A stretch of 59,529 bases of DNA from Planctomycetota bacterium (GTDB lineage: Bacteria; Planctomycetota; UBA1135; GCA-002748355). A model generated the notes under the pieces. The model did no database searches. It saw nothing but the letters and a program-made list of their open reading frames with translations, and was not told where the DNA came from. The stretch covers positions 1 through 59,529 of the forward strand of contig JALUUL010000018.1 in NCBI GenBank assembly GCA_027021385.1, in the 5' to 3' direction. Position numbers and translations under genes: made by a program. Positions 53,768 through 59,529 of the stretch are shown in pieces (the stretch's first letter is position 1; every line of letters starts with the position of its first letter).

Positions 53768-55081
53768 ATGACCGAGGCATCGTCGGAAAACAGCGGTAAC
53801 GAGGTTCTTGGATGCCTCCACCCTCCCTCCGCAGCAGGAACGGCTCCAGGGGCCGCCCCCTCTTCCGAAATCCGGGAAACCATCCCTGGGGGGACCTTCG
53901 ACTCCCCCTTCCTCGTCTTCGCCGGAGTCGACTGGTGGTACCACAACCGGGCCCATTCCGACGTCCAGCTCGCGCTCCGGCTCGCCGAGGACCGCCGAGT
54001 CCTGATGGTCAACTCGATCGGTTTGCGCCAGCCCCGCCCCGGCAGGACGAAGGGCTTCTTCGGAAAGATCCTCCGCAAGGCGCGGAGCACGTTCAAATAC
54101 CTCCGCCGTCCGGTTCCCGGGCTCCCCGGTTTCCACGTGATGACCCCCTTGATGATTCCGACCTTCGGGATCGGAATCCTTCGGCGTGCGAACCCCGCCT
54201 TGATCCGCCTCCAGGTCCGGACCGCCTGCCGGCTCCTCGGGATCCGGAAACCGGCGATCCTCCTGACGGTTCCGACCGCGCTCGAGGTCGCGCGCCCTCT
54301 CGAACGCTCGATCCTGATCTACAACCGTTCGGACAAGCACTCCGCCTTCTCCGAGGCGGATTCGCGTGAAATAGAGGGCCTCGAGCGCCGACTGATGCAG
54401 GAGGCCGACCTCGTCCTCTACGTGAACCGGAACCTGATGGAGGAAGAGAGGACCCTCTGCGGCGGGAAGGTGCATTACCTGGACCACGGCGTGGACCTCG
54501 AGGCCTTCCGTCCTCTTCCCGAGGATGCGACGGCCCCCGAACTCCGGGAGATCCCCCGTCCCCGGGTCGGTTGGTTCGGCAAGTTCCGCGACCTCGTCGA
54601 TCTGGAACTCCTGATCCGGACCGCGCGGGAACTCCCCGAGGTGCGGTTCGTCTTCGTCGGCCCCACCGAAAGTTCCCTCGAGGAGTTCGCCTCCCTCCCC
54701 AACGTCCACCTCCTGGGCCCGCAGCCCCATTCCCGCATCCCCTCCTTCGGGGCCGGTTTCGATGCGGCCCTGATGGCCTGGAAGGATCTCGATTGGATCC
54801 GGCACAGCAACCCGATCAAGCTGAAGGAATATCTGGCCCTCGGCCTCCCCGTCCTGAGCACGCCCCTCCCCGAGGCGGAGCGCTACCGGGGTCCGGTCCG
54901 ATTCGCCGACCGGGAGTCCTTCCCCGGCGCCCTGGCCGCCCTTCTCCGGGAACTCGAGGATCCGGAAACGCGGAAGGCCCTTGCGGCCCGTGCTCGGGCC
55001 GCGGTCGAGGGCGACACATGGACACGCAGGAAGGAAGAGCTTTGCGAACTCTGCCGCTTAGAAACGATGAGGAAGGCATGA
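53768..55081 (+). CDS. GT-B glycosyltransferase (group 1)
   Basis: A 437-residue glycosyltransferase with two Rossmann-like halves. The N-terminal half has FAGVDWWYHNRAHSD, a start seen in TuaH/GumH-like enzymes. The C-terminal half has PRVGWFGKFRDLVDLELL, FVFVGPTE, NVHLLGPQPHSRIPSF and the donor-binding segment HSNPIKLKEYLALGLPVLSTPLPE with its conserved Lys/Glu. The first 45 residues are poorly conserved and Ser/Ala-rich, so the true start may lie inside. It overlaps the next glycosyltransferase by four bases and diverges from the exosortase. Sugars unknown. Confidence 0.85.
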   Translation: MTEASSENSGNEVLGCLHPPSAAGTAPGAAPSSEIRETIPGGTFDSPFLVFAGVDWWYHNRAHSDVQLALRLAEDRRVLMVNSIGLRQPRPGRTKGFFGKILRKARSTFKYLRRPVPGLPGFHVMTPLMIPTFGIGILRRANPALIRLQVRTACRLLGIRKPAILLTVPTALEVARPLERSILIYNRSDKHSAFSEADSREIEGLERRLMQEADLVLYVNRNLMEEERTLCGGKVHYLDHGVDLEAFRPLPEDATAPELREIPRPRVGWFGKFRDLVDLELLIRTARELPEVRFVFVGPTESSLEEFASLPNVHLLGPQPHSRIPSFGAGFDAALMAWKDLDWIRHSNPIKLKEYLALGLPVLSTPLPEAERYRGPVRFADRESFPGALAALLRELEDPETRKALAARARAAVEGDTWTRRKEELCELCRLETMRKA

Positions 55082-56394
55082 CGGTCTCGGATCCGCCGGC
55101 CGGCACCTTCACGCGAGGCCCAGGTCCGATCCCCGGCGCCGGAACCTCGCGGCCCGCGGACTCTCGAGACGGCCCGGAAACAGGATTCCGGATCGGCATG
55201 GCCGTCCACGCCTACTACGAGAAAGACGCGCGGGTCCGCCGATACGCCGAATCCCTGGTGCGAAAGGGGCACCATGTCGAGGTCATCGCCCTCCGCGCGC
55301 CGGGCGCCCCGGCGGAGGAATGGATCGAGGGAGTGCTCTGCCGGAGGGTCCCGATGCACCGTAGGCGTGGAGGGGCTTTGCGGTATCTCTACGAGTATCT
55401 CGCCTTCCTCCTCTGGGCCACGTGGTATCTCGCGAAGGGGACGTGGAGACGCCCCTACGACGTGATCCACGTCCACAACATGCCCGACTTTCTCGTGTTC
55501 TGCGGGATCGTCCCCAAGCTCTTCGGGGCGCGGATCGTCCTCGACGTCCACGACCTGATGCCGGAGGTGTGGGCGAGCAAATTCCACAGCACGCTCTCCC
55601 ACCCCGCCGTTCTCATCCTGCGGATCCAGGAGATCGCCTCCCATTTCTTCGCCGACCACGTCGTTTTCGCGACCGGCATCTTCCGGGAGATCGCCCTGGC
55701 CCGCGGCACGGTCCGCCCCGAGAAGAGTTCCGTCGTCCTGAACGCCCCCGACACCGACCTCTTCGACGAGGAACGACAGCCCTGGACCGGGCCCGAACGC
55801 CCCGGCGAGTTCCGCCTCCTGTACCTCGGGACCGTCTCCGAACGACACGGTGTCGACCAGCTCGTGCGCGTCCTCCCCCTGTGCCGGGCGAGGATTCCGG
55901 GTCTCCGCCTCGTCATCCACCCGAAGCTCGAGGGGGGGGAGGGAAAGCCGCTCGAGGAACTCCTGGACCTCGCGAAGCGCTTGGGGGTCGAGGATCTCGT
56001 CGAGGTCCGCCCTTCCCTCGACCTCGCGGAGGTCCCCGAAGCGATGAGCCGGGCTTCCGTCGGCACCTTCACCCCCCATGTCGATCTGCACATCGACATC
56101 GCCCTCTCCCTCAAGATCCCCGAATACGTCGCGATGGGGCTGCCGATCGTGACGGTCAGGACGCGCATCATGGAATCCCTCTTCCATCCAGGGGAGGTCC
56201 GCTACTTCGAGGACGAGGATCTCGAAGGCTTCGCGGAGATCCTCTGCGAACTCCATGAACACCCCGACCGGGGCCGCGCGCTCGCGCGCCGCGCGAAACG
56301 CTTCCTCGAGGAACACTCCTGGGAACGCGAGTTCGAGGGCTACCACGACGTCCTGCGCGGCCTCCGGGGGACGGCGGTCCTCCCCGCGGATTGA
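55078..56394 (+). CDS. GT4-family glycosyltransferase
   Basis: A 438-residue GT-B enzyme. After a 35-residue low-complexity start come FRIGMAVHAYYEKDARVRRYAESL and DVIHVHNMPDFLVF (acceptor half), IVLDVHDLMPEVWAS, then RLLYLGTVSERHGVDQLVR, LRLVIHPKLEGGEG and the donor motif HVDLHIDIALSLKIPEYVAMGLPIV. The opening ATGA overlap with the previous gene indicates coupled translation. This type builds exopolysaccharide or O-antigen repeat units on the cytoplasmic face of the membrane. Confidence 0.88.
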   Translation: MTVSDPPAGTFTRGPGPIPGAGTSRPADSRDGPETGFRIGMAVHAYYEKDARVRRYAESLVRKGHHVEVIALRAPGAPAEEWIEGVLCRRVPMHRRRGGALRYLYEYLAFLLWATWYLAKGTWRRPYDVIHVHNMPDFLVFCGIVPKLFGARIVLDVHDLMPEVWASKFHSTLSHPAVLILRIQEIASHFFADHVVFATGIFREIALARGTVRPEKSSVVLNAPDTDLFDEERQPWTGPERPGEFRLLYLGTVSERHGVDQLVRVLPLCRARIPGLRLVIHPKLEGGEGKPLEELLDLAKRLGVEDLVEVRPSLDLAEVPEAMSRASVGTFTPHVDLHIDIALSLKIPEYVAMGLPIVTVRTRIMESLFHPGEVRYFEDEDLEGFAEILCELHEHPDRGRALARRAKRFLEEHSWEREFEGYHDVLRGLRGTAVLPAD

Positions 56395-56418
56395 CGGGCC
56401 GAGGCGCGAGGGGACGGG

Positions 56419-56432
56419 TAGACTCCCCGCAA
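56419..56432 (+). promoter_or_regulatory. Candidate -10 element giving a leaderless mRNA
   Basis: TAGACT at 56419-56424 is followed by seven bases and the ATG at 56432, the same geometry as before mtaB. A TTGACG lies at 56391-56396, but the 22-base spacing is long for a -35. Confidence 0.33.
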
Positions 56433-58039
56433 TGCGCCCGTCGAGTGTCCTTCCCTGGATCCTGGTCCTCTGCGCCTTCGTCCTGGCCCGGGGGGCCATG
56501 GGCTGGCCTCGGGGGGTCGATCGCGACGAAAACCAGGACTGCTGGAACGGACGCTGCCTGGCCGTCGCCGGCACCGACCAGCTCGGACGCCCCCACCCCC
56601 TAGTCCTGCTTGACTACGGGGACGACAAGCACGCCCTCTACGCCTACCTCCTCGCCGGGTTCGAGATCCTCGGAATCCCGATGCGACCCGAGAACGCCCG
56701 GTGGTTCTCGACCTTCCTCGTCGGACTCGGGATCGCCCTCGCCGGAGCCGCGATGGCCCTCTCCCGCTCTTCGCTTTCGGCAGGCCTCGCTCTGGCCGCG
56801 GCCCTCGCCGCGACGGCCTGGATCCACGTAGGTCCGACCCTCGCCTGGGAATGCGCGACCTCGATCCCCGCCTACGGGGGCATGCTCTCGGGTCTCGCCC
56901 TGGCTCTTCGCGGCCGCCCCCGGATCGGGGGAATCTGCTTCGTGCTTTCCCTGGTCTTCGGCGTCTACGGGTATCCCTCGCCGAAGGTCCTGGCGCCCGC
57001 CCTCCTCCTGGCGGGGGCTTTCCTCGGTTTCCGGGCCAGCAGAGCCAGGATCGCGGTCCTCGTTTCAGGCGGACTCCTCTGCCTCCCCCTCCTGATCGAC
57101 CACATCCTCCACCCCGAAACGATCGACCGGGCCGTGGGAATCTCGGTCTTCCGCTTCCCCCTCCCCGAAGCTCTTGGCCTCTTCCTGCGGAACTGGCTCG
57201 GACATTTCTCCCCGCGCTTCCTCCTGTTCGACGGGGACCCGCTCGCCCGCCATTTCGGGGGGACCCTGGGTGTCCTTCCCCTCGGGCTCGCTTTCGGCTT
57301 TCTCATATGGATCCTGTTCCGCCTCCGGCCCTCCGGGACCGCCCCGGAAGAGGAGCCCCGGGCCGCACGAGGGCTCGACCGATTCCTCCTCCTCTGCCTC
57401 CTCCTCTTCCCCATCCCCGCGGCCTTGACGACCCAGCAGGGGGACGGACACGTCCTGCGTAGTCTCCTCGGCAGCCTCGTCTTCGCCTGGTTCGGCGTCC
57501 TCGGCCTGCGCTCCCTCCGGGGCCGCCTGGCTCCTCTCGCCGTTCTCGCCGGCCTGGCCGTCACGGTTCAGGGAGCCCTGGACCTCGGGAGGCTCCACAC
57601 GACCTGGAAGGACGCCCCCGAGACCCGCGCGGCCTTCCACGAGACCTTCTACGGGGATCTCCGCGAAACCTATCTCTCCCGGAAGCCCGCCCGGGTCCTC
57701 TTCTCCCTCGAAGCGATCCCCGGAGGGAAGGGAGTGGTCGCCAGCGCGTTCCCGCTGATCCCCTTCGCCTGGACCGCCTGCGACCAACGCCCAATTCCGG
57801 GCCGCTTCCAAGAGGACTTCCGCAGGATCCCTGGAGTCCCCGACCAGCTCGCGACGGAAGGACCCTGCCTTGTCGGACTCTGGAAGGGCCAGCCTCGCAA
57901 CTCCGGAAGCGACCTCCTGCTTACACTCGGCTCCTCGACACCCGCAGGATTCCGGGAAATCCTCCGGAGCGGCCACGCGCGCTTCCTCTGGAGGGAAGGC
58001 GTGGGGGAGGAACCTCCCTCGGGAAAGGACGGGAGATGA
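56432..58039 (+). CDS. GT-C-type polytopic glycosyltransferase (ArnT/PMT-like)
   Basis: A 535-residue membrane protein with about ten hydrophobic helices in the first 390 residues and a C-terminal soluble region. The first extracytoplasmic loop holds RGVDRDENQDC, with the Asp-Glu pair (Asp32, Glu33) typical of lipid-phosphate-sugar-dependent GT-C enzymes. FSPRFLLFDGDPLARHFGG is a second conserved-looking loop. No exact family is assigned. It follows two cytoplasmic glycosyltransferases, so it may add sugars outside the membrane. It overlaps the SPOUT gene by four bases. Confidence 0.7.
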   Translation: MRPSSVLPWILVLCAFVLARGAMGWPRGVDRDENQDCWNGRCLAVAGTDQLGRPHPLVLLDYGDDKHALYAYLLAGFEILGIPMRPENARWFSTFLVGLGIALAGAAMALSRSSLSAGLALAAALAATAWIHVGPTLAWECATSIPAYGGMLSGLALALRGRPRIGGICFVLSLVFGVYGYPSPKVLAPALLLAGAFLGFRASRARIAVLVSGGLLCLPLLIDHILHPETIDRAVGISVFRFPLPEALGLFLRNWLGHFSPRFLLFDGDPLARHFGGTLGVLPLGLAFGFLIWILFRLRPSGTAPEEEPRAARGLDRFLLLCLLLFPIPAALTTQQGDGHVLRSLLGSLVFAWFGVLGLRSLRGRLAPLAVLAGLAVTVQGALDLGRLHTTWKDAPETRAAFHETFYGDLRETYLSRKPARVLFSLEAIPGGKGVVASAFPLIPFAWTACDQRPIPGRFQEDFRRIPGVPDQLATEGPCLVGLWKGQPRNSGSDLLLTLGSSTPAGFREILRSGHARFLWREGVGEEPPSGKDGR

Positions 58040-58827
58040 GCGGGGTTCCGAAGGCCCGGGGGCAGAGTCCTTTCGCCGAGGACCTCAGGATCGTTCTCGC
58101 CCGCCCGCGGATCGGCGAGAACGTGGGTTTCGTCGTCCGCCTGGCCGCGAACTTCGGCCTCGAGGACCTCGTCCTCGTCGACCCGCTGCCCGGTTGGCGC
58201 AAGGGCGCCGATCGCACGGCCTCGATGTGCCGCGAAGGTCTCGCGAAACTCCGGGTCGTTCCGACCCTCTCCGAGGCCCTCGCGGACCGCCAGGTCGTCC
58301 TCGGCTTCACGGCCCGCTGGGGACGCGACCGCCCCGTTCGAGCCTTCACGACACTCGGAGAACAGATGGCGGAGGCTCCCGAGAAGGCGAAGATCGCCCT
58401 CTGCTTCGGCAACGAGGAAAGCGGGCTCTCGCAGCGGGAGGCGGCCTTCTGCACCGACCTCTTCCTCCTGGACCTCCCAGGCTCTCACGCCTCCCTCAAC
58501 CTCTCACACGCGGTAGCCCTCGCCCTCTACGAACTCCACCGCACGACCCACGCGCGCCCCGCCCCCCGGGGCAACGAAGCCCGGCCGATCACGGTCGCCG
58601 AGAAGGACCTCTTGATCCGGCGCGCGCGGGAAGTCTGCAACGCCACCGAGTTCCGGGTGGATCCTCCTCATTTCCGTGCCGCTCTCGAGCGCCTCGTATA
58701 CGGAACGGAGATCCAGTCGCGTGACGCCAGGGTCCTTCACAAGGCCCTCACCTATATGACCTGGCTCGCCAAGAAGGCGGGGCTCTGGACGGACCCCGGG
58801 CCGGAAAACCCCTCTTCCTCCCCCTGA
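58036..58827 (+). CDS. SPOUT-family RNA 2'-O-methyltransferase, TrmJ/TrmH-like
   Basis: A 263-residue enzyme with the trefoil-knot motifs. Motif 1 is ENVGFVVRLAANFGLEDLVLV near residue 28, motif 2 ALCFGNEESGLSQ near 120 and motif 3 LPGSHASLNLSHAVALALYEL near 145. The N-terminal layout resembles TrmJ, which methylates ribose 32 of tRNA, but rRNA-specific relatives look similar. The C-terminal 90 residues are helical. It starts within the stop codon of the glycosyltransferase gene, an unexpected partner. Confidence 0.85.
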   Translation: MSGVPKARGQSPFAEDLRIVLARPRIGENVGFVVRLAANFGLEDLVLVDPLPGWRKGADRTASMCREGLAKLRVVPTLSEALADRQVVLGFTARWGRDRPVRAFTTLGEQMAEAPEKAKIALCFGNEESGLSQREAAFCTDLFLLDLPGSHASLNLSHAVALALYELHRTTHARPAPRGNEARPITVAEKDLLIRRAREVCNATEFRVDPPHFRAALERLVYGTEIQSRDARVLHKALTYMTWLAKKAGLWTDPGPENPSSSP

Positions 58828-58835
58828 AGCCGGCG

Positions 58836-59529
58836 ATGCTCCCCCTCCACGATCATCCCGAACCCGCATTGCTGCGCCGGTCCCGCCGGGGCGACCGCGA
58901 GGCCTTTCGCCGCCTTCTCGAACCCCATCTCCCCGCCCTCTTCGCTCTTTGTCTGGCCCGAACCGATTCCCGCGAGCGGGCACGCGAACTCTGCCTCGAA
59001 GCTCTGCGGGACCTGTCCCGGCGCCTCTTCCTCTGCCGGGAAGGGACCTGGTTCCATCGATTCGCGATGCAGATCACGCGGGCGAGGCTCGATCGGAACC
59101 TCCCTCCGAACCTCGTCGAGATCCGGCCCGGCGGAACGGGCCTCGAGGGGCTGCCGCTCCACCTGCGCGAGGTCGCCTGCCTCGCCAGCATCGAGGACCG
59201 CCTGCCCTTCCCCGCGATCGAGTACCTCGGACTCGGCGGGAACGCCTACGAGGCGCGCCGCGCGCGGGCGCGCGCCCATTTCGAGGGGGGATCCCCCCCC
59301 GCCCCCCTTGGCCCCGAGGAGGCCTCGCGCCTCCTCGCCGCCCTCACCGGGGAACTCGGCCCCTCGAGAAATCCGCGCGCACCCTCCCTTCCCCGTCTCC
59401 CGCTCCCCCTGGCCTTCCTGCTCGCCCTCGGCCTCTCCGGAACCCTCGTGGGCCTCCTTTTCCGCCCGCCTTCGGAACCCCGTGCGGCCTCGGATCGATC
59501 CGCCCCCCCCCCCTCCCCCCCTGCCGGGG
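58836..59529 (+). CDS. ECF-sigma-like protein with a C-terminal membrane segment (truncated by window edge)
   Basis: The frame is open from ATG 58836 to the window end (231 residues). The start ALLRRSRRGDREAFRRLLEPH resembles sigma region 2. Residues about 105-150 (LREVACLASIEDRLPFPAIEYLGLGG then EARRARARAHF) resemble region 4 helices. A single hydrophobic helix (LPLPLAFLLALGLSGTLVGLLF) then lies near 188-209, followed by a Pro-rich stretch. A sigma-like unit joined to a membrane helix is uncommon; the part outside the window may be an anti-sigma-like or sensor domain. The sigma match is weak and needs a profile search. Confidence 0.5.
   Translation, partial: MLPLHDHPEPALLRRSRRGDREAFRRLLEPHLPALFALCLARTDSRERARELCLEALRDLSRRLFLCREGTWFHRFAMQITRARLDRNLPPNLVEIRPGGTGLEGLPLHLREVACLASIEDRLPFPAIEYLGLGGNAYEARRARARAHFEGGSPPAPLGPEEASRLLAALTGELGPSRNPRAPSLPRLPLPLAFLLALGLSGTLVGLLFRPPSEPRAASDRSAPPPSPPAG

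Overview
The window is a very GC-rich, densely packed bacterial chromosome segment from a Gram-negative (two-membrane) cell: it encodes a SurA-like chaperone, lipoproteins, a TolC-type outer-membrane component and an exosortase. A protein fusing a TonB-like anchor to a squalene-cyclase-type toroid, a fused adenosylcobalamin mutase (IcmF), and an exosortase beside a PEP-CTERM protein together suggest a planctomycete or a relative. That placement is inference; no rRNA is present. Many neighbours overlap by 4 nt (ATGA or TTGA), and two TTG starts (priA, pgsA) are fixed by such overlaps.

Layout. 0-2.6 kb: the end of a TPR-like protein and a copper P-type ATPase. 2.6-5.4 kb: an A+T-richer island (methyltransferase, decayed ISL3-type transposase, glycosyltransferase) bounded by a perfect 78-bp direct repeat made of the convergent 3' ends of its two neighbours. 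5.4-12.7 kb: a glycosyltransferase fused to a nucleotidyltransferase domain, a phosphatase-superfamily enzyme, mtaB, a methyltransferase, a lipoprotein and a hydrolase lacking its nucleophile. 12.8-19.8 kb: rnc-mfd-surA-like, then the TonB-like/toroid fusion. 19.8-32.1 kb: icmF, rpsT, a TPR protein, def-ribF, tRNA-Phe, a membrane protein, a sigma-54 activator, tsaD and carA. 32.1-32.9 kb: a gene-free array of about a dozen hairpins with recurring loop sequences.

32.9-44.9 kb is one long minus-strand run: coaB, ftsK, an FtsK-like protein without a motor, rimO, pgsA, pgpA, a HAMP/PP2C-like protein that has lost metal ligands, a MazG-like protein and priA. It links division, phospholipid synthesis, ribosome modification and replication restart. 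45-50.8 kb is a MacAB-TolC-type export operon. 50.8-58.0 kb is a surface module: a long non-coding leader, a 75-residue PEP-CTERM protein, an exosortase-EpsI fusion and three glycosyltransferases. The window ends with a SPOUT methyltransferase and a sigma-like protein carrying a membrane segment, cut by the edge.

The best candidates for new biology are the TonB-like/toroid fusion (18.2 kb), the hairpin array (32.2 kb), the motorless FtsK beside FtsK (39.6 kb), the minimal exosortase pair (51.7 kb) and the repeat-bounded island (2.6 kb).
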